The notes beneath the pieces are model-generated. The model had not been told where the DNA came from, did not search any database, and worked only from the letters and a program-made list of their open reading frames with translations. A stretch of DNA of 64,000 bases, from positions 37,741,632-37,805,631 of the forward strand of contig CM055894.1 in the NCBI GenBank assembly GCA_029582155.1. The letters are read 5' to 3'. A program made the position numbers and the translations under genes. This DNA is from Panopea generosa. Lineage: Eukaryota; Mollusca; Bivalvia; Adapedonta; Hiatellidae. Below are positions 19,364 through 32,110 of the stretch, one piece after another (within the stretch, counting starts at the first letter, position 1; each line of letters opens with the position of its first letter).

Positions 19364-20735
19364 TGCTCCCTCAAAGGGGGGAAGCATTAATTAAGTCGCC
19401 GCTTCGTCCGTGCGTCCCCAAGTTCTTGTCCGGGCTATTTATCTACAACCTCTGGTTGGAATTTTATGAAATTTGCTAGGATGCATCAATACAAAGTGCA
19501 GATGCGCATATTGTCTTTGAGTTCCGATTCGATGATTTTTCACGGAGTTGTGGCCCTTAGATGCTGTCTGTGATCAAATTCTTGTCCGCGCTAATTTTCT
19601 ACAACCCCATGTTGAAATTTTATGAAACTTGCTAGGATACATGACTACCAAGTGGACATGCGCATATTATCTTTGTGTTCCGGTTCGATGATTTTTCATG
19701 GAGTTATGGTCCTTTAATTGCTTCTGTGACCAAATTCTTGTCCGCGCTATTTCTCTACAACCTAAGGTTTGAATTTTATGAAACTTGCTAAGATGCATCA
19801 TTACTAAGTGCAGATGCGAACATTGTCTTTGTGTTCCGTTTCGATGATTTTTCACGGAGTTATGGCCCTTTGATTTTGTCTGTGACTAAATTCTTGTCCG
19901 CGCTATTTCTCTACAACCCTATGTTGGAATTTGATGAAACTTGCTAGGATGCATCACTACCAAGTGGAGATGCGCATATTGTCTTTGTGTTCCGATTCGG
20001 TGATTTTTCATGGAATAATGGCCCTTTAATTGAGCATGTGACCAAATTCTTGTCCGCACTATTCCTCTTCAACCTCAGGTTAGAATTTAATGAAACATGC
20101 TAGGATGCATCATCACCAAGTACAGATGCGCATATTGTCTTTGTGTTCCGGTTCGATAATTTTTCACGGAGTAATGACCCTTTGATTCTGTCTGTGACCA
20201 AATTCTTGTCCGCGCTATTTCTCTGCAACTCTATGTTGGAATTTTATGAAACTTGCTAGGATGCATCACTACCAAGTGGAATTTCGCATATTGTCTTTGT
20301 GTTCCGGTTCGATGATTTTTATGAAGTTAAGGCACTTTAATTGAGTCTGTGACAAAATTCTTGTCAACGCTACTTCTCTACGACCTCAGTTTGGAATTTT
20401 ATGAAACTTGCTAGGATGCATCATTACAAAGTGCAGATGTGCATATTATGTTCCGGTTCGATGATTTTTTTACGGAGTTATGGCCCTTTGATTCTGTCTG
20501 TAACCAAATTCTTGTCCGCGCTAATTCTCTACAACTCCATGTTGGAATTTTATGAAACTTGCTAGGATGCATCATAATGACTTATTTCAAAGTATGTTGC
20601 ACAATGTATTATATCACAAAATAAAAAATAATTTATTGACTTCTCTTTAGAACTCTCACAGTTTCTTCCCCCGTTCAATATCATTTCCATATGGTACAGA
20701 GTCAAACACTCACTTTTGGGAGCATCAGTCGGTTC
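19364..20735. repeat. 156-bp tandem array with inverted flanks (copy A)
   Basis: The phrase TTCTTGTCCGCGCTATTTCT recurs at 19423, 19579, 19735, 19891, 20047, 20203, 20358 and 20509, so the period is 156 bp for five intervals, then 155 and 151. Each unit also carries TGGAATTTTATGAAACTTGC and TTCCGGTTCGATGATTTTT. The array is preceded by ATGCTCCCTCAAAGG (about 19364) and followed by CTTTTGGGAGCAT (about 20717-20730), an inverted pair that may mark the ends of a satellite-cored mobile element. Confidence 0.88.
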
Positions 20736-21020
20736 CACCGATATTTTCTTGTTTACAAACAGATGTGCTTTTTTTTTTAGAGCATTAAAGGGTTTCACTG
20801 CACTAGTGACGTATCCATTAAGTCACTGACTGCAAACTCTTTAAAAATAAAAGAGACAGGCTGGTCAATCCACCAGTTACTGTGTTTTTCTGAGTAGATG
20901 CATAAAATACTTTAAAAAATTCTATGTGGATTATTTTTCTCCGTGGAAACCTAGACAATATTTTATACACAACATAGAGCCGAGAATATATTTTCGTTTA
21001 TGGTCTTTGATTAACAATGA

Positions 21021-21400
21021 GATGGCCGTGGTCTGAGGTGTCATCTCGAGATTACTTAACCTGTTATCGCTACGGTCATACATAGGTGAGATTCCCATAT
21101 TTATGTCGGTTACTCGCGAAACAACGATGGTTCCACTCCGATTAATTCTGAGGTGTTCCTAATACCTGTTGCGAGAACGTCTCTCGCTTCGCCTACTGGC
21201 CACGGCGTTGTTTGTCAAAGTAAATAAAATGTAGTGTTTTGCTTAGAAATGGTTCGCTTGTCTAAGGAAAATGTCCCAGTAGCAACCAATATCGATCGCT
21301 GATTGGATAATCTACTTGTTTGATTGACAGCCCGCATCAGGTCAAAGTTGATATGCGATAATTCATGACTTGAAATGTGTTGAAAATGGCGTTAAACCTC
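21021..21400 (+). repeat. SINE, family 3, split by an insertion (copy A)
   Basis: GATGGCCGTGGTCTGAGGTG to GTGTTCCTAATACCTG (about 21165) matches the SINE head and middle. The tail (GAAATGTGTTGAAAATGGCG) resumes at about 21376. The roughly 190-200 bp between contain GC-richer foreign sequence (GCCTACTGGCCACGGCGTTG). Confidence 0.6.
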
Positions 21401-22850
21401 ATTATAGAATATATATAATATAGGGAAACAAAGAAATATGTTCATTGATAATTAAGGTAATGTTAACATGTGGATGTAATGACAATTTTTATTGATTAAA
21501 CAGACTTTAGCTGGATGTGTTAATTTTTATTTTATTAAAAAACATGGGCGTGACTTTATTCCGGAGGGGCGGGGTCTTTAATAGGGAGTATGATGTATAT
21601 CGTTGGAACGACCGACTGAACGTCCCCGTCTTCTCTCACGGAAGATGAATCCAATATGAATACTGTCTAAAAAAACTAAATATCAATTACCTTTCGTTGC
21701 AAGTAGGTCCAAAACTACGTTCCTTGTCAACGGATGCGATACGATGTCTTACCTTTGGCAACTAACAAGGTCTATGCATTAACATATCTATTTTAAATAG
21801 CAGTCAGGCATATCTTAATTTTTTAAATTTTCAGTATGCTCAGAGGGTTAAGGTGTTGAATATCAACAGTCGAATATCAAACTTATTTAGACTTACATTT
21901 TAATTAAATAAGAAAATTACGGTATCCAATTGTGGCCATCGCGGCGTATTTATTATTTTAAGAAAAGTCGTAACAACGTCGAAACGATTATCGTCCCGCC
22001 CGCCCTTAATGTTCATGCCGTCATGACCCTTTTTATTTTCATAAAAAAATTATATTAAAATAAAAAAAAAAAAAATAAAATAAAAAATACCCCCTCCTTC
22101 TTTTTAAAAAGAGTTTGGATGAGAATCTAGGAATTAATTTATAATGGCCTTAAATAAAATAAGTGAGAAAACCTAACAACATGCTTAGTCACGTGGTATT
22201 GGATTATAACGCGTTATCTGCGCATATCTCGCAGACGGCAAGGGAAGGGCAAACTAAACCAGGCGTAAAGTGAGTCAATCAGAGGTGTGGGAGGCGTGCG
22301 TGTTCCTCTGTTGTTGGTCAATTAATACATTGTATAAGCAGGAAAAACGTGATAAGTTAATTTAACACCGTTTCCGGGGTTAATGTAACAAAGTCAGAAC
22401 GAACTGAACTTTAACAGGTAAAAGAACGGCTGATGTAAATACATAGCGTTTTTACACGTAATATAATGAAAATAATTATCTGAAGAAAAACATTCTAATT
22501 ATGATTATGTAATGCATGTCATTTGATTGATGATAAATAAATTATATTACAATCCATTGACCACCAGGTAAATGTATGTCTATTAATCCTCAGATACAAT
22601 TTTCATTCTTTATTCTACTTATTAATTTATCTATTTATTTATTCAACGGGGTTTAGCACCCTTTATAACGCATGCCATGTTATATATGGCATATGCAGTT
22701 TTATTGGTTGGTGCCGGAAGGACTACCTCAAAATTAATCTACTTTATGTGTGTGTATATGTTAACACTGATGTTGTAAATATATGTTGAGGGCCTCATGG
22801 AAGATTGGATGTATTCAAATCAGTTATTTGGTTAATTATATACTTTATTA
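21401..22850. other. Intergenic sequence with a CpG-richer patch
   Basis: Mostly AT-rich, with an A-rich stretch at about 22043-22090. From about 22185 to 22440 the sequence is visibly richer in CG dinucleotides (GTCACGTGG, AACGCGTTATCTGCGC, GGCGTGCGTG) and ends in a donor-like TTTAACAG|GTAAAAG. A promoter with a noncoding first exon is possible, but no downstream coding exon was found. Confidence 0.4.
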
Positions 22851-22851
22851 T

Positions 22852-22924
22852 TATGATAATCATAATCATTATTATTATTATCATTATCATTATTATTATT
22901 ATTTTATTATTATTATTATTATTA

Positions 22925-22967
<43 letters not shown>

Positions 22968-23052
22968 CTTGTTATTACTATCATTATTTTCATCATCAAT
23001 GACTTCTTGTTATTATAAATCATTATTATTATTACTATTATTATTAATTCAT
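22852..23052. repeat. (ATT)n microsatellite (copy A)
   Basis: An almost pure TTA/ATT tract of about 200 bp with CAT interruptions. The open frames of poly-Ile, Leu or Tyr through it are artefacts. Copy B at 42328-42532 differs by one triplet, as expected for allelic or sequencing variation. Confidence 0.95.
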
Positions 23053-24186
23053 TCATTAATTCCCCGTCAAGTGTGAACAGAAATACTTGAAGCGGCGCTG
23101 TTCGCCGGATTTCACGTTATATAATTATAAATTTGAATTATCAATGTAGTTTACCTCTATAGAAACAGTTATATCTCAACCCGCAAGGAGCCGTTACACG
23201 TCAGTGATAGGAGATTGCGCTTATTGGTATGATTGTGAATTTCGATTTACATTATTGATTTCCCACTAATCCTTTGGAACATATCGCCGATCACTCGTAA
23301 TCAGATTCCAACGAACATATCCGAAAATATCAGAATAATTACAAAAATCCACGCCCCCCAACACACGTCACATCGTATATAAAATATTTGCCAAAAAATA
23401 CTGAAAACGGTTAATAACATTTTTTTAAATTTATTTTTATTACTTAGTAACACCATGTTTTTGCATTTTAGAAATTGCTTAATGATGTGAAATCAACAGA
23501 AAAACAGAAAAATAAAATAATGTTTGAAGATAATTTGTGTAATTTACTAACAGGAAGTGACATAATTAATTTGAATTTCCTCATTTCCTGGCAATCCATT
23601 CGTTTTACCGTTATCAGTGTAGATAAATTATCGTCTAAAGAGTAAATGAATGGCAACCGACCTTCCTAACCTGTCACACACGGACATTAAAGGCACAGTA
23701 TGGGATATCAAATCTTACACCAGTGCGCATAAATTTATTTAAGCATAACAACAATGAAAACGGATTTCCTAACTACGTGCATAAACAGATTTCCAGCTTA
23801 AAATTGCAAAATATTGACGTATTAAAAGGGCCACGTGATTTTATTTTGATTTCAATTTGATCCGTTATACAGGTTCACACGTGGTCAAACATGTTTCATC
23901 TTAGAAACAGACCTACTGACGCTGCGAAGGTTGTCACGCAGTATTTGAAGGCTGTCTATTTTTAGAATGGGGGTTTCGTTTCAAGTTAAACGCTCCAATT
24001 TAAAATATCGAGTTTGCCACGTTTTGATAAATTTGACATATCAAACCATTCGGATTATATTTATTAATGATAATGAAATACTTTTTATCCATTTTAAAAA
24101 GAATCTTATTTTTTACGATATTTATAGCGTTTTTTCCTGATATACTCCCTTTAAACACTACTTAGCTTAATTATCTTAACTCACTT
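23053..24186. other. AT-rich sequence left of the coding transposon
   Basis: No gene was recognised. Several short CG-containing stretches are present (CACGTGATTTT, CACACGTGG) without a clear pattern. Confidence 0.5.
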
Positions 24187-26359
24187 TAGTCCAGTCAGTC
24201 TGTTAATATACCTAAAACTAATTGCAAAAGAAATGGTTTTGCATAAACAATGTTGATCTTGATCCTGTGATCAACATATAAAAAATCTAGAAAATCTAGA
24301 TAGGGGAAATACGGTTTATTTCGATTTAAAAATCTCTATTTTCTGTCAAATTCTACTGGCGCTTACAAGCCACCGTAGCATAACGTTGTAAGATGAGCGC
24401 GTGTATATCGTGACGTTTCATGACGTAATCAACTGTTCTCTCGCTACTGTACTGAAATGAGAATGTCAACAAACATAAGAGAAGTCGGATAATCGGATTT
24501 AGATAGGTAAGATGTGATTATTTAAATGTTTTTCATGATTGAAATATTTTAATAAATTATTGTAGATTTAAATTTTATATGATAAAAATTAAAAACAAAT
24601 CATTATATGGACGTCGTGTTGTTATGTTGGTTTTCGTGGAAAGATTTAAACGTAAAACTATATGTAAGAAATGAGTATTTGTTTTACATGAAATAACTTT
24701 TAGGCATTTAAGGCATTTAAGGAAATGCAATTATGTAGAAATTACCGGGAAATAAAAAAAAAAATTTTTTTTAAATGACGTCAAAGGTTTAACATTTGTT
24801 TAAAGATACGGAAGGCCATTCGTGCCATATATTTTTTAAATTTTAGATAATAAGATAAATAAGAAAGAAAATGTGTTGTTTGCTGTGAAAGTATGTATAT
24901 TTGCTTATTATAAAATTTTTTGTCCAGAATGGCGGAATCCTGTGCACTGTGTTGTGAAGACTTACATAACGGACATGCCATTGTTACATTAAGACTGAAA
25001 GGATGTAACTGCATTAATAATGCAAGCAAAGAGCGAGGTGTCACTATATGTACTATTCCTGGACAATTAGTACATACCCATTGTCGGAAAAACTATTGTA
25101 ATCCTAATGTGATTGAAAGAGATAGGAAAACTCCGATAGAACCGATCACAAGTCCACGAACTCTAAGATAAAAAACTGAACAATTCAGCTTTAGCGAACG
25201 GTGCATGTTTTGTGGCCAATTTGCAAAACTATCTGACAAAAAGCGTGGCATTGACGTGTTCCCTGTAAGGACTTTAGACTTTCAATCTTGCATTTTCAAA
25301 CTATGCAGAGATCGAAGTGATGAGTGGGCGGACGTTGTTCGAGCACGGCTTGAATGTGTAAGCGACTTGCCGGCAGCGGATGCAGTATATCATCAGTCGT
25401 GTAACGTGAATTTCCGGACAATGAAAAACCTTCCTCGGACATTTTCGCCTGGAAAAAAAATCAGTAAACAAACTCGCGGCCAGGCGTGCAGATTTTGAGG
25501 TCACAGAAGCTTTCATCACTGTCATACACTATATCGAAGAAAATGACAATGAGCAATTAACTATATCAGATCTTGTGTACAAAATGCACGAAATTTGCGG
25601 AGACGATGCTTTAAGCAAAACATACATGAAAAAGAAATTAATAGAACATTTTGGCACTGCAATAATTATTTCTTAGTTAAATGGCAAAATTGATGTAGTA
25701 ACACTGAAAAATAGAGCTTCATCTATTCTTCATGACTTTTATCAACGTCAAAAAAGTGTTGATACTGAAACTGAAAAGATTGCAATTTTGAAAACAGCAG
25801 CAAAACTGATAAGAAGTGAAATCAAAACAATTGAAACTTCAAAAGCTAATTACCCAACTCCTTCAGAACTTTCATCTGTTGAACAAAACATTGCATATTT
25901 GCCAGAGTGTCTCAGCTTGTTCTTAAGAACACTTTTTAGTGAAAAGAATGCCGATGTGAAGATCGCAGCAATTGGTCAATCAATCGTACAAGCTACAAGA
26001 CCAAGGGTCATTATTGCACCCCTTCAATTAGGTCTTGGGGTTCAGCTGCATCATCACTTTGCATCCAAGTTTCTCATCGATACTTTATACAACCTTGGGT
26101 TTTGTTGTTCATACACTGAAGTTCAAAAGTTTGAATCAAATGCAGCAGTTTCTCAAGGGACGGATCTCTATGGTTTCCAACCTGGTAAATTTGTCCTATT
26201 CGTCGCTGATAACGTAGATCATAATATTAGGACTTTGGATGGACACGGAACTTTCCATGGGATGGGCATCGTTGCATGTATGAAACCAGGAACACAAAAT
26301 CACAAACCTATCCCTAGAATTACCGTTTCATCAGAGGACATCCTCTCTGCTGGGGATAT

Positions 26360-26818
26360 AAGGTCTCACTGAACAATTACCTCCCTTGCATGACGGTAGC
26401 AAGATTATTACGCCCAAGAAATTAGAGCTGTGTAAAGCGGTTGGGTAATTTTTTTTTTAAAAATGCATAAAATGTCATATTTCTTTGTGCATATGGGAAC
26501 ATTGGAACATTTTCATGATTTCTGCAAAGTTTGGGTGACCCTGGGAACTGTTTGATGATGCTATAACAGTTTAAAGATGCGTAGTGATGCACTGCAACAA
26601 ATGGGCAGAATTGTCAAAAATGAAGGGGTGCCATCAAACCATCGAAATTGTGAAAAAGCAACCTGGTCAACCCCATGTTTTTTTCTGCATATTTGGACCA
26701 ACAGAGGACTATCTATGGGAATAAGGCACTTTTAGAACCATTGTAATGTATCCAGTGTTCCAGAAGTGCATGTCTCTATATGTAGAACAGTACAAAATTA
26801 ATTGGTGTGTGAGACGTT
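26360..26818 (+). mobile_element. ~460-bp GTCTCAC element, left copy (copy A)
   Basis: It begins AAGGTCTCACTGAACAATTA and ends TAATTGGTGTGTGAGACGTT, so the ends are imperfect inverted repeats. It differs from the copy at 28989-29448 by about three substitutions. It interrupts the transposon gene right after the codons for LSAGDI. Confidence 0.85.
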
Positions 26819-28988
26819 CAAGAATCAGATCATTTTCGGTAGACGCTGGGAGGAAACTGCATCTTTGTGATTCAGATTTACTTTCTTTTTGAAAATATGT
26901 CACTTTCTATGGGAAATACTGTATTTGAAACCTCTTAATGGAAAAATAAATGTATTTTTTGTGAAAATTGGATGACTTTGAGTGTAATAGAGAAGTGTCA
27001 CACAGGCAAAACCAAACTTGAAGCTAAAACAGTAAAGCAAATAGGGCAATGAGACTGAGCAGCTGAAAATTTGTCATGGAAATGTTGGAATCAGGATTTA
27101 TTCAATTCAATGGAAGGAACACAAAGTGAGATCATCTATTTAACTGAAAAAGAAATGATCATGTATGCAAATATGCTTTGCTGCATCATTTGATAAGACT
27201 TGATTTTAGCCATCTGTCTCAAAATCCTTGCTAAAATGAATAGAAGTTTGCACTTAAAAACACTTGAAAGTCATACAGAGAGACAGTGATGCTAATATAT
27301 CACAACAAAAGCATGTCTAGAGCATTCACTGCATCCAGATTTCATGATTCATGTAAGTTAAACCATTTTTTTGTGTTAGAAACTCATTATTTATGTATAA
27401 TTCATACCCCACCCACATAAAAATGGTAACATATGTCGCGATACTGTTTCCACTCTTAAGCGCATGCTTTTTGACAATACGGTTGGTCGCGTATGAGCAA
27501 TATTGTTTTTATGTGGCTGTTTATCAATTAATATTATATTGATCATGAATTGTGGAGAAATTTCCTGTTTCATTATTTTGTCATTGATATTTGTTATCAA
27601 CAGCTCTGTATCCAGTTTTCGATATACCGACCGCCAAACTGTCGCGTTTCATTTTAATGGTATGGCGTATGACTGCCATTTTTGTTTTACTGTCATTTTT
27701 TTTCTCCTCATTGTTGATATTTATGCGACTGGGTCTGGCTTATACACAGTATTTACCTACTCTTGGACATTAAGGTAAATTGTAAAATGCAACATCTTTG
27801 AAATGACGCGAAACAGATTTGCGTAATAATTTCTCAGCGTTTAGTTAACCTGTGCTTGAAACTTTTGTACCATCATCTGATTTCTTTCGGTTGTTCTTCT
27901 TACTTTTTTGTCAAATAAAAATACATGATGCTTGCTTTAGAATATAGATTTTTCTCATTGAAGATGATGTTTTTTCAATGTCTGTTATTGAATGTGTACA
28001 ATATTTTTCTCCACATTCAACAGTATAGCATTCTCCAATATGACAATTTCTAATTTTCATATAATTATTGCAACAACTCTATTTTAACTGCCCATTTTTT
28101 TATGCCGGTTTTGGAAAATCTGTAAAGTAACGAGTCATCTCGCGACAAATATTTCTTATCGCGATATTCTTTGATATATTTATTTCAAACTAATTTGTCG
28201 TAAAGAGATGCGCTTTAGCAAACCGTCTTTTTGCAATGAGCTTATCGGTCCAGCCAAATATGCTGTATCCATATTTTGTCTCATTTTCATTCATCGTTTC
28301 ATTTTCTTGCTTTAAAGTGATTTTCATGAACACTTTACTTTCATTTGCAATTTTTATTGATAAAATAAACAAAATAGTATTGGAATTTAATATATGCCTA
28401 ATAGATACCTCAATTGGTAAGGGATATATTCATAGTTGATAATGAATATAATGCATGTACAAAAGTATGTTATTCATTCATGTATTGAAAAAGGGGGCAT
28501 GGTTAGTGTCAGTGACATGCAAATTATTGCTGGGCACCTTCAAACATTAATATTTGTTTGTTATAGATATAAAAAAGTCAAATATATAGTTTTGCAACAA
28601 AAACAGAGCATTATTTGAAGCAAAAACAACTATTTATCCATATATGGTCATGTATTTTGACACTTAAGTTATTTAATGTTGCATATACAATAAAATGAAT
28701 ATGCAGTCAGATAGATACACTATAGGAGGAAATACAAGGACATTTTCAAAGTATTTCTTTTTCTAGAATTATTTTTATTAAGGTACAATGGCTAAAAAAT
28801 TTTGGCAGTTTTTCCTGTTTTCGAGTTGTCCGAAACTGATTTATGCATGTGTGACCGCCATCTTATTTTGGTGCATGAATTCGAAAACAGTTGCGCGATG
28901 AATTCAAAAGGCGTACTTTTATATTTAGAAATGGTAAAGGTTTGTTCGACAAAATTTCAGTCACATGTCATGACAATTTCTACTCTTC
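26819..28988. other. 2.17-kb filler between two GTCTCAC elements (copy A)
   Basis: This AT-rich sequence has no recognised ORF and is foreign to the interrupted gene, whose frame resumes only after the second GTCTCAC element. I see no LTR-style primer-binding site just after the left repeat and no polypurine tract before the right one. Confidence 0.6.
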
Positions 28989-29448
28989 AAGGTCTCACTG
29001 AACAATTACCTCCCATGCATGACGGTAGCAAGATTATTACGCCCAAGAAATTAGAGCTGTGTAAAGCGGTTGGGTAATTTTTTTTTTTAAAAATGCATAA
29101 AATGTCATATTTCTTTGTGCATATGGGAACATTGGAACATTTCATGATTTCTACAAAGTTTGGGTGACCCTGGGAACTGTTTGATGATGCTATAACAGTT
29201 TAAAGATGCGTAGTGATACACTGCAACAAATGGGCAGAATTGTCAAAAATGAAGGGGTGCCATCAAACCATCGAAATTGTGAAAAAGCAACCTGGTCAAC
29301 CCCATGTTTTTTTCTGCATATTTGGACCAACAGAGGACTATCTATGGGAATAAGGCACTTTTAGAACCATTGGTAATGTATCCAGTGTTCCAGAAGTGCA
29401 TGTCTCTATATGTAGAACAGTACAAAATTAATTGGTGTGTGAGACGTT
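28989..29448 (+). mobile_element. ~460-bp GTCTCAC element, right copy (copy A)
   Basis: Same orientation and near-identical sequence to 26360-26818. The transposon gene resumes immediately after it with AAGATATCATACTAC (KISYY). A diverged, inverted third copy lies at 58553-59007 outside the duplicated block, which confirms the unit's boundaries. Confidence 0.85.
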
Positions 29449-32110
29449 CAAAGATATCATACTACAGAGCAAATGAAACCAATAAAGTACTACTCACATT
29501 TGATGAACTTGAAAATTTAAGGGTTTTGGACGGCACTTTGAAACTTGATCTTCTGCTTAAATTGTCTTGGCCTATAAGGCCGGTTCGACTTGGGTGGTCT
29601 GGACTTATGCAGATGATACAAGAAGGTGAGTGTTCGGGAAAATCATCAGTTGTATTCATGCCAATGATTGACTTAAACCCAAGTGATATGTCATGCATAT
29701 ACACAACTCTAAAGTTTGTTGGTGATCAAGCTGTCAAATATGGAACGGACCCTGTGGTAACGTTTGACCAGCCATTTTACTGGAAGGCATTGACTGTCGT
29801 GTTGAACGAACAAGAGAATAGTAGCCTTCGTTAAGTGATATTACGGTAAGGAGGTTTTCACACAATCATGAGTTTCCTGGGATGTATTGGTCATCTGATG
29901 CAAGAAACAGGCCTTTGCGAGCTTTTAGAAACAGTCTACGCTCAAAATGCTGTTGGACATATGCTGAATGGCAAAGCAGTTGCAAGAGCAACCAGGGGAC
30001 ATTTGCTCATAGACAATGCTTTAAATTCAATAATAATCTCGAAAGTATTTAAGATTCCACTTCTACTAAAAGGCGATAGTAACAGTGCATCGAGTGACCA
30101 GCAAATTATCATAAATGACCTTTATGAAGTAAATGAAGAACATGAAACGTTCAACATTGCAAGTAGACCAAACGAAGATTTGAGTAACATCGGTAAACTA
30201 TATGATGATCTTGCTATGGGAAAAATCGATCTTTATGCTGTATCTGAAAATGATGAGCTTGAGAAAACAAACCAACAATTCTCAGAAGAAAAGAACTCGT
30301 TGAAAAAGTTCCGAACGGCAGCTCTTTGGCTTCAATACATGGAGGTGATAGATATACTAAGATTATATCAGCATTTCAAATCAGGTCTTCATGTTGTTCG
30401 AAGAACAGACAGATATTGGGCAGGATTATCAACTGATCTAGTTATTGAGCAGGTGTTAATGAGAAGTGTAAAGACTAATGGCGGACTGACCCGAGGAAAG
30501 GGAATGTCAGAGAAACAGCGGACACAATGGCTTCTATCTCTACCATCATGCGCAGAGATAAATAATGGAATGCATGATTTTAGTGGAACTGCGTACAACA
30601 CAAGTAGTCAACATAAGGAATATGGCCAAGCAAGAAAAGAAAGAGACTACAAGGACACACTTACTTTCTTGTCATTTCTTCTTGAAAGAAATCCGTTTAC
30701 TCGGGATACATCTCTGCGAAATATTGAGACTGGGGTAACTTCTGATTCCTCTGTAAATGTCGAAATAGCCAACGAAATCGGTTCAAAAATTGTAGCATCA
30801 ATGCAAGGTAAAAATGCATTTGTACATTCATTCAAACGGTCAGAACAGGTTAAGCCATTGCATACAAAAAAAATGCAGTAAAGGTAGACGGACAGACAAT
30901 GCAGGTTGATCCACAACTTCTTTTCCAGAGGCTGACAACAGCTGCAAATAAATCAGTAGAAGATATGTCTGAGGTATTCACATATGAACTTTGTAGCGTA
31001 CCATCTGCACTCTTTGATTCATCTGGCTTTATGAGACAGACACAGAAACCAGCACTGGCAGATGAAATTTGGTCCTTAGGAGATTGTGGCAGACAAGAGG
31101 ACCCAGAAAGCAACACAATTCAACATGTAATTGATGGTGGAGCATTACTTCAGCGCATACCATAGAACCGTGCTTAAACATTTTCTGAAATTTGTAGTGT
31201 TTATGTAGATTATGTATCTGGAAAGTTTCATGACCCAGTAGTTGTATTTGATGAATATGAGTCCGGACCATCTAAAAAAGATGAAACGCATTTGCGACGT
31301 TCAAAAGGGGCTGTGGGTACAAAAGTTAATTTCAAAGACAGTAATCCATTTAAAGGGAAAAAAGAACATTTTCTCGCAAATTCGGAAAACAAACAGCAGT
31401 TCATAAAAATGCTAGGTGGGTCTCTGGAAAACAAATGTCATAAAGTAGTATATGCGGAGGGTGATGCCGATTTACTTATAGTACAGACAGCAGTTGCTTG
31501 TGCAGAAAAGCGTAACGTGATTTTGAGTGGTGAAGAAACAAATCTTGTTTTGCTGATCTATCATGCTAATATTGAAAGTAACAGTATTGTGTTACTTGGC
31601 CCTGATACATGTAGATGGTTGCCGTTTGTGCATGCTGTTACAGGATGTGATACGACATCATGACTTTTTGGGGTTGGGAAAGGGCCAGCACTTAAAAAGC
31701 TTATAAAGAACAAACAATTTCAGGAATGCGCAGAAACATTTACAAAGACAAGTTTACGAGAGGATGTTCTAATAGCAGGAGAACGTGCATTAGTTATTCT
31801 TTATGGCGGGGTTCCATTAGAGGGTATGGATTTGTTGCGTTTCAGAAAATTCGCTAGTAAAGTAATGACTAGTACAACCTATGTACAAGTACATACACTT
31901 CCACCAACATCGGCTGCAGTAATGCAACATAGCCTGCGAGTTTACTTTCAAGTTCAAACTTGGGTAAGCTCAAATGTGGAAATAGCACCTCAAGAGTGGG
32001 GATGGGAAGTTGTCGAAAACAAGATGTTACCAATCAGTACTCATTTACCGCCAGCGCCTGACAGTTTGTTAAAAATGATAAAATGCAATAGTAAAGTTAA
32101 CTGTGTATGA

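Larger units (their letters stand above)
24929..32110 (+). pseudogene. Transposon protein with Cys clusters and XPG/FEN1-like nuclease region (copy A, broken)
   Basis: The start ATG at 24929 follows the acceptor TTTGTCCAG. Pieces in order: Cys-rich N-terminus (CALCCEDL, GCNC, HTHCRKNYC); TAA at 25169; second Cys cluster (CMFCGQ, HQSCNVNFR); frame change at an A8 run (25453-25460, one A too many); TAG at 25674; conserved core (APLQLGLGVQLHHHFASKF, ADNVDHNIRTLDGHGTFHGM, ILSAGDI) to 26360; 3.1-kb insertion; FDELENLRVLDG and KYGTDPVVTFDQPFYWKA; TAA at 29832 and 29847; MSFLGCIGHLM, VVRRTDRYWAGLSTDLVIEQ; second A8 slip (30866-30873, one A too few); VDPQLLFQRL, GGALLQRIP then TAG; EGDADLLIVQTAV; GEETNLVLLIYHA; TGCDTTS then TGA (31662); PPTSAAVMQHSLRVYFQVQ, EEWGWE-like QEWGWE, LPPAPDSLLKMIKC; TGA at 32108. 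The acidic motifs resemble XPG-type nucleases. I recall intact relatives as abundant uncharacterised proteins in molluscs and cnidarians (unchecked). Confidence 0.8.

Noticed and set aside
22783..23076. Poly-Ile/Leu/Tyr open frames
   Set aside because: They are translations of an ATT microsatellite.
28802..29077. 91-codon open frame with LTEQLPPMHDGSKIITPKKL
   Set aside because: It crosses the boundary between filler DNA and the GTCTCAC element; in the other copies the same element sequence follows unrelated codons.
26360..29448. LTR retrotransposon with 460-bp LTRs
   Set aside because: The ends are long GTCTCAC inverted repeats rather than TG...CA, there is no primer-binding site or polypurine tract, and no reverse transcriptase or gag-like sequence lies between them.
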